Shown piece by piece: positions 19,030 to 28,142 of a stretch of 48,268 nt of DNA. Made by a program: the position numbers and the translations under genes. The notes under the pieces are model-generated. The model was not told the DNA's origin. It saw only the letters and a program-made list of their open reading frames with translations, and made no database searches. Within the stretch, counting starts at the first letter, position 1, and every line of letters begins with the position of its first letter. Source of the DNA: Salisapilia sapeloensis (Eukaryota > Oomycota > Peronosporomycetes > Peronosporales > Salisapiliaceae); assembly GCA_023334545.1 (NCBI GenBank), contig JAADVB010000143.1, positions 1-48,268 on the forward strand. The letters run 5' to 3'.

Positions 19030-21759
19030 CTAGTTTTTATCACTAGCATTCTCCGATTCGGAGCTACTACTGCTTCGATCGCCTGCTCGAGACTTGGGCC
19101 TACTCGACCTCCACCTGAACAGCACAGACAAGATGATTGTGAACACCGTAACGATCGGAGCTAGGATCTTGGGCGATAGAAGCACCAATAATTTCGGTAG
19201 TACATCGTCTGTCGCACTCTTAATGTCATGCGAGAAATGACACGACGCAATGCGTTTCCTCGGATCGCCGCAGTTCTCAAGCAAGTTGCACAACGTCCCT
19301 TCGAGCATGTGGCAGGAGAGCTGCATGGACAGATTGGGCGTATCGCATGAAATCTTCTGCATCATGCCAGACTGGACGTCAATCATCGTAACAGGGTCGT
19401 ACTCTGGAATGACAGCGACACTTCGATGGTGAAGCTTGGCGCGATTCACAGCGATGGACTCTCCACCAATATCATGCACCTGCTTTCCGTAGCTTTGAAC
19501 ATGACCTGGAGGAGAGAACGTGACGGATATCTTGCCAACGATGGAAGCAACTAAGCGGGCGATGCCCCCACCCATCGAGTGCCCAGTGAGAATGACATGA
19601 CGGTCTTTAATCGATTCGACGTACTCTAGTAGTTCACTATAGTACCAAAAGTCATGTCGAAGTCCAAAGAGAGAGACGAGTTCACTGTAGAGTTCAATAA
19701 GCGTAGCAAAGGTTGTGTCCGGCCAGATGCGGACCGTTGGGAAGACAGCGCTGATCATGGCAAAAATCACAGGTTCGAAAAACATTTTCACATCCTCGAT
19801 GAAGTCAGTTGGACGCCAAATGTCCGTCCCTCGAACTGATATGACGCTGGTATTTAGGGCTGGGATATGCATTTCGAAAAAGTCAAGTTTCGATCCGGTT
19901 TTTGTGTTTGTAGGCGGCAAGTGCACGTCAATATGCCCCAAATGACCTCCTGCCAGAGACCTTACAAAGTCTTTTATGTCATCCGATAATGGATCAAAGT
20001 ACGCTGCTTCTGACAGAAGCGCCAAGTCAACGATATTGAGTCCATGCCAGCGATTTTCACAGCTCATGTATAAAGGCTCTTCCCTATACATGGGCGGATG
20101 TGTCTCATTTGCTAATCCAAGCTTGAGCTTGACGACGGCAGTGTGCTGGATGTCAATCGAGTTATCTTTGTACGAGACTGAAGTCGCGTCTGGATACCAC
20201 TTGGCACTACGCTGTAGGACGGAGAGGATGCTGAATCCACTCAGCATAGCGACATGAATGCATACAATGCACACTGCCACGATAACGAATATTTTTGCGG
20301 CACGATGACCGGGTAGACTATCCGAAGCTTGTATCTTTGTACGACGTAGCATCTCCTGCAGCGATGATGGTAGTTTGTTGACTCGGCTATGTCTAGACTT
20401 TGTGGATCCAGTCCATCGTAGCGCTCGATCAAAAAGGAAGACAAAGACGACTGCGAACGGATGTGGTCGGTCCGTCATCTTTGATCCGGTGAATATAGAT
20501 GCAGCACCGAAGAGTGCTAGTGGAAAGCTTATTAGCAGCGACTTCTTCGAGACCAGAGATATCATGCGCAGACCAATGAGCGAAATGACGTAGATGGATG
20601 GTAAGAGCAGATTGATGATCGTAAGCTCTAGTTGTGCATGCACGAATCCCATGGACGGGAGGATACAAGCACGCGTAAAGATGATCAATTGACCAACTGC
20701 AAATGATAGCTTTAGTCGTTCAAAGAAACCACTGAGCTGCTGTTGAGATGGCTCGCATTTGGCGACCGTATCATATGTAAAGCACGTGACAATGACGAAA
20801 TATACAACCCAAGCCAATAATAGGGATTGACCATAGATCTCCCACTCGTTCGATGGTAAGGAGCTGAGGAAGGTGAGCTGGTAGCGGAAATGACGCACTA
20901 GCCACTCGACGAACCAAAGGACTCCAGCAGAACTGAGCAGGAAAAGGTAGCCGCCCAAGGCAAGCGTCGATAATGTCGACATACTGCGTAGAGCTCGCCT
21001 CCAATTAGGAAGTATTTCAAGACAGAGCTGAAGGAACTGGAAGGTGGCAATGACAGTCGATAGCCGCAGACTCCTCTGAAACATCGGATGATTGTTGCTC
21101 AAGAACTTCATGTACGACTCGTGACAAAGTACTTGCGTCCAAGTATCTCTTGATGGTCCATTACCGTCACATATGAGTGGAACGGCAATGAGGGAAGGAA
21201 CAAGAAGGAAGCAGGGAAGCGCGACTGTGAGAATGACCACTTGTGGTCGGTTTTCAACAGCAATCGTACGACGGATTAATGGGAAGTTATGGACAGATTG
21301 CCAAGTAACAATCCACATCGCTCGTCCGAAGGATAGCACGATACCAATGACCGAGACGTACGTGAAGAGGACACATGCAGCTTGAGTTAGCGGCATCGTT
21401 ACCAGCGTACTAACATTTCCACCAAAGATGGCACTGATGTTTGTGAGGAACCCCCAGAGGATTGCAAGCGCCTGGTTGATACAAAAATCATTTTCTTAAA
21501 TGAAATAAAGCTCTGAAAGTATTTAAGATACCTGTAGCATGACGTAGATGAAGAAAAAGGAGATGACTTGATGCGCTCCTGGAATGTAATAAAACACTAA
21601 CTTTGGTAGCTCGACTGCGACGAGACGTAGGACCCGTTCCCATTGCATAACACCTTCGAAAGACAAGCTCCGACACATGTCAATCGCCTTGGAAGGGGCA
21701 TGACGCAGCCAAGACACTTGATCATGCTCTTCATTCGAATCCTTCGAGTCCGCCGCCAT
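19030..21759 (-). CDS. polytopic class-3 lipase (diacylglycerol lipase-like)
   Basis: Two exons, 21759-21532 and 21471-19030; the 60-bp intron is phase 0, giving 889 aa. The first 500 residues hold about ten hydrophobic helices separated by short loops. The lipase_3 domain follows (about 540-830). The nucleophile elbow G-H-S-M-G-G-G places the catalytic Ser near 708. A downstream D in E-Y-D-P-V-T-M-I-D is the likely acid, and a His in C-H-F-S-H-D may complete the triad. A last hydrophobic helix (about 840-865) precedes a basic, Ser-rich tail. Animal DAG lipases have four N-terminal helices before the lipase domain; this one has many more. Substrate is inferred as membrane diacylglycerol or another acylglycerol. 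It ends 21 bp from the ZSWIM2 stop (convergent). Confidence 0.88.
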
Positions 21760-21865
21760 CCGTCCTGCTAACTGTCAAAATTATGGAGAATGAAAGGATG
21801 CTCTCTGCCTATAAGACTAGTCGGAAGACGTTCAGTGCCCAGCTTGGATGCCAATCGAATGTTAA

Positions 21866-22129
21866 GTCGGTACTGGGCGTTTTAATACGGGTGGACGATG
21901 TGGTACACATGAGCTTACGCCGGATTACACCTTTTTACGGTATCACATGACGATGATGCTGGACTCGGATGACGTGATGACACCATGGACACAAGTGTAT
22001 CTTTAAAATGATGATGAAACGCACGTACCCAAGAAACTTCGTGGGCTGCGTGTACTTGCTGGAGATGGAGGTGGTACCGTCTCAGTGTATCATCTACCGG
22101 ATCATGACAACCATGTGACCATCAATTAA
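21866..22129 (+). pseudogene. coding-like fragment interrupted by one TAA
   Basis: One frame runs 88 codons with a single internal stop (TAA at 22004-22006). The peptides on both sides look protein-like, for example G-L-R-V-L-A-G-D-G-G-G-T-V-S-V-Y. An in-frame ATG at 21849 is followed by another TAA just before the open part. No family recognised. It could be a gene relic, or an exon of something with an unusual splice. The rest of 21760-22157 is intergenic, between the lipase and methyltransferase starts. Confidence 0.3.
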
Positions 22130-22157
22130 GTCGATTGGTCGTTCGTGGACAAGCGCC

Positions 22158-23304
22158 ATGCGTATAGATGCTGCTATTCATGTAGAAAGAGCCCAGGTCG
22201 AACGGTTTGCACTGAAGCTGCAACAGACTCGCGATGTGGTCGTGCTTGCAGTCTCTTCGCCACTTGTATTCATTGCTTATTGTGAACTGAAGCCTACATC
22301 GGAGGAGCCGCCCAACAATCAATCGTTGAAAGTGCTCCTGGATGGTGAATTGAGAAAAGGTCGATTTGCGGCACAGCGAGTCTATTCAGTACAAGACTGC
22401 TGTGGCGAGATTGAGTGGATTCCACGATCATCCATCCTGCAGGCTATAAAATGTACTTCTAGACCTGTACCAAGTACGTGCATACAAACTCATCGTGCTT
22501 ATAGACACAAGCGTATTGAAAGTTGTAGGATACCCACGTCTCCTTCAAACGAAGATGACACAAATCCTTCAAGCCGACGGTTACCATATCCATCCAAAGA
22601 AATACACGCATGAATTGCATATATTCATGGAGCCTTCGGTCTCCCCTTACTTTCACTTCGGTGTAGTCGTGACCCCAACGAACAGTCATTCAAATCCTGT
22701 ATCCAAAACGACGATGCCAAGTACTGTTCCTAGTCGAGCTTACTACAAGATGGAAGAAAGTTTACCGAGCTTATCCGTACAAGAAGGAGAATGGGCTATG
22801 GACATTGGCGCATCACCTGTAATACTAGATCAAACCACTTCTACCTAGCATAACCATTAACTTTTATACATATAGGGAGGCTGGACGCAATGTCTTGCTC
22901 TTCACGGTACCAACGTCGTTGCTATTGATCCAGGCAAATTGTACATTTCGCCAGATTTGTATCAGTCATCGGTAGTGCACTACCCAATGCTCTTCGAAGA
23001 AGCCAAAGAGCTTATCAAGTCAGACTACGGACGTCGCTTTTCACTTTGTGTATGTGACATCAACGTTCGTGTAGACATCATGGCCGATCTTATCACGCAA
23101 GCTGCACCACTCCTCCTTCCCGACGCTCGTCTCGTTCTTACTTTGAAGCTTGGTAAGAAGCCAACTTCCACTGCCATCGCACAAGCAGTCTCAAAAGTGA
23201 CATCTATCCTATCCCAAGACTTTACGTCGTTCCACACCAAGTGGCTTCACGCGAACACTCAGAACGAACGCACACTGTTTGCCTCGAAAAGACCACAACT
23301 TTGA
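22158..23304 (+). CDS. FtsJ/RlmM-like SAM-dependent RNA methyltransferase
   Basis: Three exons: 22158-22452, 22505-22818 and 22876-23304. Introns are 52 and 57 bp and phases fit, giving 345 aa. The C-terminal half is a Rossmann-fold methyltransferase of the FtsJ/RlmM type. The SAM-binding motif M-D-I-G-A-S-P-G-G-W-T spans the exon 2/3 junction, followed by V-V-A-I-D-P-G. This order matches RlmM, which 2'-O-methylates a cytidine in 23S rRNA; a mitochondrial or nucleolar rRNA target here is inference. The N-terminal part (about 1-110) has no motif I recognise and may be the RNA-binding portion. The K-L-G-K-K-P segment near the end may supply the catalytic lysine. The first ATG was used as start. 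Confidence 0.82.
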
Positions 23305-23448
23305 CTTTGAACAATCGATCATACTACGTTCCTTCCCTTCTTGCTACACTTCCACTAGCTCAAAAAGAGTCTCCTACCGCTTCAAAAGTATCCACATGAA
23401 CCTCCTTCCAATGACAGTTCCTATGTGATAAGTGCCATGACGAGCGAA

Positions 23449-25374
23449 CTAGTCCATGTACATGGCTTCAATATCCTTCGCATACATCTCCGCAATCACT
23501 GGGCGCTTTAGCTTCAGCGTCGGTGTCAGCTCCCCACCTTCTATCGAAAAATCTCGATCTAAGAGGGTAAACTTTTGCACACGCTGCGCTCTGCTCGTCG
23601 CATGTTCATTCGCACGTCGCATGCCGGCTTCAATGTACATGTGGAACTTGTTACAATGCAGCGCTTCTTGCACAGTCATCGCCTTACTACCGATATCTCG
23701 AGCGACGTCGAGTGCCGGTTGAGCCAGTCGATCCGACGGCCATCCGTCAGAATCTAAACGCACACGCAGCGTGCAGAGAAAAGTGAGGTACTTGCGGTTA
23801 TCTCCGACGACCATGACGTTCGAAAGTGCTGGCATCTCGTGCTTGATCGTGTCTTCGATCGTGGCAGGAGGAACATTTTCTCCGCCTCTGGTGACAAGAA
23901 TCTCTTTGATGCGTCCCGTGAGTGACAAGAAGCCATCATCATCAAATACACCCATGTCACCCGAGTGCAGCCATCCGTCACGTAATATCTCTCTCGTCAT
24001 CTTTTCTTCGTTCAAGTACCCCATGCACACATGCCGGCCTTTGTATTGGATCTCACCAGTCTTGTGGTCAATACGAGTACGTGTTGCTGGCATTGGGTTT
24101 CCAATACTTCCGATCTTCCACTTCCCAGGCATATTGATCGAGTGCGGACCAGTGCATTCGGACTGGCCAAAGATCTCTAGCACAGGAATGTCCAGGCTGC
24201 CAAAGAACGAGATGACATCAACTGAAATGGGCGCAGCACCGGAGAAACAAAGCTTGCAGCATTCGAGTCCAAGCTCCTCTTTCACTTTCTTCAAGACCAT
24301 GGAATTTGCGAGTAGGAAGCCTAGGCTCTTCTTCTCACCACCTCCGTACTGGAGTGACTGAGTGTGAGCACTTCCATGCGTCCTCGCCCAGGATGCGAGT
24401 GATTTCTTCAAGCCTTTTGTTTCTTGACCTACTTCATGCATACGTTCCATAATCTTTTCCCATACACGCGGGACACCAAAGAAAAAAGTGGGCTTGATCT
24501 CCTTTAAAGTGTCTACTAGAGCTCCTTTCAAAGCATCTCGACTAGCAAAGCTGACGCGAGAGCCGAGACTCATCGGTACGTGGATATCCAGGAGCTGAGC
24601 CGCGACGTGGGAGAGCGGAAGGAAACTGACGCTACGCTCTTTATTCGACGTCACATCCTTTGCTAGACCGAGGATAGAGGACGCTGTCCAGGTGAGATTG
24701 TCATGGGAGATCATCACGCCTTTCGGAGGACCTGTCGTGCCGGATGTGTAGATCAAGGTGCAGCAATGGCCTGGTAGCTGTCCTTCCATCCGCTGTTGCA
24801 AGTCAATGTCTTCAACCATCGCACCGAACTGTAAGAAGTTGTGGAGACTGTAGATAGGTACAGGACATTGGACATAATCCGGCACTTCGTCTCCCCACAT
24901 GACAATCGCTTTGAGATGCGGTAGTCGATGCGCCATTTCCAAGTACTTGTTCAATTGCGTACGATCTTCGAGGACCACGACTTTGGCTTTCGACTGATTC
25001 GAGATGTAATGGCATGCATTCGGTCCACTCGTCGTGTAGATGCCAGCGATCACAGCGCCAGCGAAGATCGTGCCGCAATTGACAAAGAACCATTCTGGAC
25101 AGTTATATCCAAGGACGTTCACAACATCAAATGGCTCGACACCGATCGATATGAGAGCTTTGGCGAATGTCCGGCACTTTTCATAGTACTGACGCCAAGA
25201 GTAGAAGCGCCAGATCAACTGCTTGTCCATGTAACACAGTGCCGGACCGTCGCCATACTTGCTGACGGTATTCTCGAAGACCTCGAGCACCGTCTTTGGC
25301 TTCCGAGCACCGACACCGTCATGCTCGACCTCGATCTCTGCCACATCGTCTATTTTCCAGCACACCGACGCCAT
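23449..25374 (-). CDS. long-chain acyl-CoA synthetase, bubblegum (ACSBG) type
   Basis: Single exon of 641 aa. Activates long-chain fatty acids to acyl-CoA via an acyl-adenylate. The AMP-binding P-loop Y-T-S-G-T-T-G-P-P-K-G is near residue 215. F-G-Q-S-E-C-T-G-P follows, then D-G-W-L-H-S-G-D and the G-R-I-K-E-I-L-V-T-R-G-G-E-N hinge/linker. The latter half keeps the ACSBG-like T-I-E-D-T-I-K pattern. There is no signal peptide; a cytosolic or ER-membrane-attached location is usual for the family. It is convergent with the methyltransferase (144 bp apart). Confidence 0.93.
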   Translation of the reverse strand: MASVCWKIDDVAEIEVEHDGVGARKPKTVLEVFENTVSKYGDGPALCYMDKQLIWRFYSWRQYYEKCRTFAKALISIGVEPFDVVNVLGYNCPEWFFVNCGTIFAGAVIAGIYTTSGPNACHYISNQSKAKVVVLEDRTQLNKYLEMAHRLPHLKAIVMWGDEVPDYVQCPVPIYSLHNFLQFGAMVEDIDLQQRMEGQLPGHCCTLIYTSGTTGPPKGVMISHDNLTWTASSILGLAKDVTSNKERSVSFLPLSHVAAQLLDIHVPMSLGSRVSFASRDALKGALVDTLKEIKPTFFFGVPRVWEKIMERMHEVGQETKGLKKSLASWARTHGSAHTQSLQYGGGEKKSLGFLLANSMVLKKVKEELGLECCKLCFSGAAPISVDVISFFGSLDIPVLEIFGQSECTGPHSINMPGKWKIGSIGNPMPATRTRIDHKTGEIQYKGRHVCMGYLNEEKMTREILRDGWLHSGDMGVFDDDGFLSLTGRIKEILVTRGGENVPPATIEDTIKHEMPALSNVMVVGDNRKYLTFLCTLRVRLDSDGWPSDRLAQPALDVARDIGSKAMTVQEALHCNKFHMYIEAGMRRANEHATSRAQRVQKFTLLDRDFSIEGGELTPTLKLKRPVIAEMYAKDIEAMYMD

Positions 25375-25721
25375 GCTTGCGAGAAATTGCGAAATGGGTC
25401 ACACGAGACGAAGTCACGTCTGGTATACAAAAACCAAGTCAAAGAGACACAGTGTAATGCCGGAGCCGGACAGCGTTGGTAATCCAGTGCAATTACGCTC
25501 CCGGTCGTACACCTTCATCAGCTCGTGACGCATTCGTCTAAACGAGGCATTCGCTAGGTACACTCCATACCCCAGAGGATCTTCCTTTGACTAGCATGTC
25601 AGACGTAACCGCCATCGCTTGAACTTCAAGGATCCGTGCCACACTTGCTTTCACTATACTTCCGACTCGATGGAGATGTGCTGTTTGCAAAGAAAAGAAT
25701 GTTCATGTTGTCTTTCTTACT
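25375..25721. other. intergenic, promoter of acyl-CoA synthetase and tail of GPI
   Basis: No gene seen. It holds the 5' leader of the acyl-CoA synthetase and the 3' end of the glucose-6-phosphate isomerase transcript, both read from the minus strand. Confidence 0.5.
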
Positions 25722-27448
25722 CTAGTTCGAGTACGCCAAATACTTGTTCAGCATGTTTGCCGTCGAGCTGTTGAAGCCCTCGACCTGCGCGTTCTGCTTA
25801 CGGCTAGATTCGAGCTGCGAGCGCACTTGCTTCGCCAAGACCTTGCCGAGCTCCACGCCCCACTGATCGAAGCTGTTGATGCCCCAAATGGCACCTTGGA
25901 CGACCGTACGGTGCTCGTACAGCGCCAACAACTGTCCAGTCGTGAACGCGTCGAGCTTGCCAAAGAGAAGGGAAAGCGACGGACGGTTGCCAGGGAACAG
26001 CTTGTGGTTGCGGAGTTCCTGCGGCACTCCTTCCTTTTCCAAATCCTCCATGCTCTTACCCGTTGCCAAGGCATCCGGCTGGGCAAAGAAGTTGCTCATG
26101 AGCTCATCGTGGTTCGCAACAGACTCACCGTCCATTGCGACAGGGTTCTGGCTCTGGCAAAAGCCGATAAAGTCACACGGGACAACACGGCCTTGATGAA
26201 TGAGCTGGTAGAAGCTGTGCTGGCCGTTCGTGCCAGGCTCACCAAAGTTGATTTCGCCAGCCTGGAACGGGAGGTCATAGCCCTCCATGCTCACACGCTT
26301 ACCGTTGCTTTCCATGTCCACTTGTTGGATGTGGGCAGAGAAACGGAGCAGAGCCTGCGAGTACGGCAGGAGCGCGCGAGTAGCATGGCCCATGAACGAC
26401 GAGTTCCACACACCGAGCAGTCCCATGATCACAGGCAAGTTCTCCTTCGTTGGGGCAGTCAAGAAGTGCGTGTCCATGTCATGCGCACCGGCAAGGAACG
26501 AGTCCGTGATCTCCGCACCGTAGTGGAGCGTCAAGGGGAGCATGCCGACGGCACTCGTGACACTGTATCGGCCACCGACCCAGTCCCAGAATCCGAACGT
26601 GTTGTTCGCTTCAATACCAAACTCCTTGACCTTATCGACAGCAGAGCTAGCGGCAACCATGTGGAGGCGAACGGCATCGCTTTCACTCACCCCCTTCTTC
26701 GTGAGGTCATCAACCAGCCACTTGCGGAGCGTACGGGCGTTGAGCATCGTTTCAGCAGTGGTGAATGTTTTGGATACAACGACAACGATCGTCTCTTCCG
26801 GGTCCAAGCCTTCGGTGGCACGGGCAACGTCGACAGGGTCAACGTTCGCGAGGAAGCGCAGGTTGCGACCAGCAGAAGCCTTCTTGGCCTCCGGCTCGAA
26901 GCGCAACGCTTCGTAGACGAACTCCGGGCCGAGGTAGCTTCCGCCAATACCAATGGAAATGACGTTTTTCAAAGTCTTGCCGGTCGATCCCTTCTTTTCA
27001 CCCGAACGGATGCTCGAGGCGAGCTCCTTGATGCGGTCAAGCACCGAGTGGACCTCCGGAACAACGTCCTTGCCATCGACCGTCATGGACTTGCCCTTGG
27101 GGGCGCGCAACGCCATGTGCATGACTGCGCGGTCCTCGGTCGCATTCACGTGGTCGCCATTCGCAATTGCGTCCTACAAAACGTTGTCACTACATGGATG
27201 CATATAGAAGTGTCAACGCATCTTACGATTTTCTGCTTGAGATTCGCAGTGTTGGCAAGATCCGTGAGGAGATCCATGGTCTGTGCCGTGGCATTTTGAC
27301 GCGAGTAGTCGAGGTAGATGCCATTTTGCTCCGTGCGCATCTGCTGACTACGCTGTTCGTCTTGCAACAGGTTGCGCAAGTGCGTCGACTGCTTAATCTC
27401 TTCGGCATGTGCCTGCAACTTTTTCCAAGCTTCCGTCTCGTTAATCAT
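25722..27448 (-). CDS. GPI: glucose-6-phosphate isomerase
   Basis: Two exons, 27448-27227 and 27173-25722; the 53-bp intron joins L-K-Q-K-I to D-A-I-A-N-G-D in phase 0, giving 557 aa. Interconverts glucose-6-phosphate and fructose-6-phosphate in glycolysis and gluconeogenesis. Signatures are [21 protein letters not shown], the W-D-W-V-G-G-R-Y-S block, and [18 protein letters not shown] with the catalytic Glu and His. The usual C-terminal Lys lies in the [13 protein letters not shown] segment. Codon use is much more C/G-ending than in neighbouring genes, typical of a highly expressed gene; it also creates a long empty frame on the other strand. The start is the first true ATG. Confidence 0.97.
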
Positions 27449-27580
27449 CTTGTAAGTGTTTCTTATGTCTTGTGCTCTACGACGCAAATTGAGAAATGAA
27501 GAGCGTCAGACGTATCTTTTAATCGTGTATACTTTAAGTCATATAAAATTTTCTACCAGCCAATCGCACAGTAATTCAGC
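27449..27580. promoter_or_regulatory. 132-bp divergent promoter, GPI / ZNRD2-like
   Basis: The two start codons face away from each other across 132 bp. A CCAAT motif lies at 27560-27564, 16 bp before the plus-strand ATG. Its use is not shown by the sequence. Confidence 0.4.
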
Positions 27581-28039
27581 ATGGCATCGAAGGCAGATTC
27601 GTCCCAAAGGATGGGGGATCTCATGCTCCGCGGATGGACTATGATGGGTGTGTCATGTCCGGCGGATGATTGTTATACGCCCTTGATGAAGAATCGAGAA
27701 GGCAAAATGTATTGCGTAAGCTGCGACCAATACGTCATCACGGAGGAAGAGGCTAAGCAAGAAGAACAGCGAAAGGCAGAAGAAGAACCTGCACAGGAGG
27801 CTCCAGAGGCCAAGGAAGAGGATGCAATCCAAGTGCCGCAACAGATAGCTCAGGATCCAGTCTCACCGATGAATAGTTCGGTGGAAGTGAATAAAGCATA
27901 TGCGCTGTCGGCGATGTACAAGAAAATCGGATCGTTGACCGAGTCGCTCTCGCACAAAGATAGTCTAGACCAGTTGCAAGCAGTGACCAAGTCCATTCGT
28001 GAACTATCCGAATCAATTCGGGCACTCACTCACACTTAA
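27581..28039 (+). CDS. ZNRD2: ZNRD2 / p27-autoantigen-like zinc protein
   Basis: Single exon of 152 aa. The N-terminal half has the Auto_anti-p27 layout: M-G-D-L-M-L-R-G-W-T-M-M, then a four-cysteine zinc site C-P-x4-C ... C-V-S-C (C51, C56, C70, C73 approximately). A Glu/Gln-rich acidic linker follows, then a C-terminal amphipathic helix region. Homologues are small zinc-ribbon proteins (SSSCA1/ZNRD2) of poorly defined role. The family match is by recognised pattern; function is not known. Confidence 0.8.
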   Translation: MASKADSSQRMGDLMLRGWTMMGVSCPADDCYTPLMKNREGKMYCVSCDQYVITEEEAKQEEQRKAEEEPAQEAPEAKEEDAIQVPQQIAQDPVSPMNSSVEVNKAYALSAMYKKIGSLTESLSHKDSLDQLQAVTKSIRELSESIRALTHT

Positions 28040-28142
28040 GCGTCGCGATCCACGGCTGCTAGACAAGCCAAAAATAAGTTTTTCGGTTCCGACATCCAAA
28101 TTTGCTTTCTTGCCTCTCCACCTTCCCATTAAACTTACGTTG

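Noticed and set aside
25827-27299. 490-codon open frame opposite glucose-6-phosphate isomerase
   Set aside because: It lies entirely antisense to a well-supported enzyme with strong C/G-ending codon use, which keeps the opposite strand free of stops. Its peptide is Arg/Val/Leu-heavy with no domain, and it runs through the GPI intron.
27999-28142. N-terminal extension of the RCC1 gene overlapping the ZNRD2-like gene
   Set aside because: The extended frame begins with GTG and overlaps the end of the upstream coding sequence; the first ATG is at 28143.
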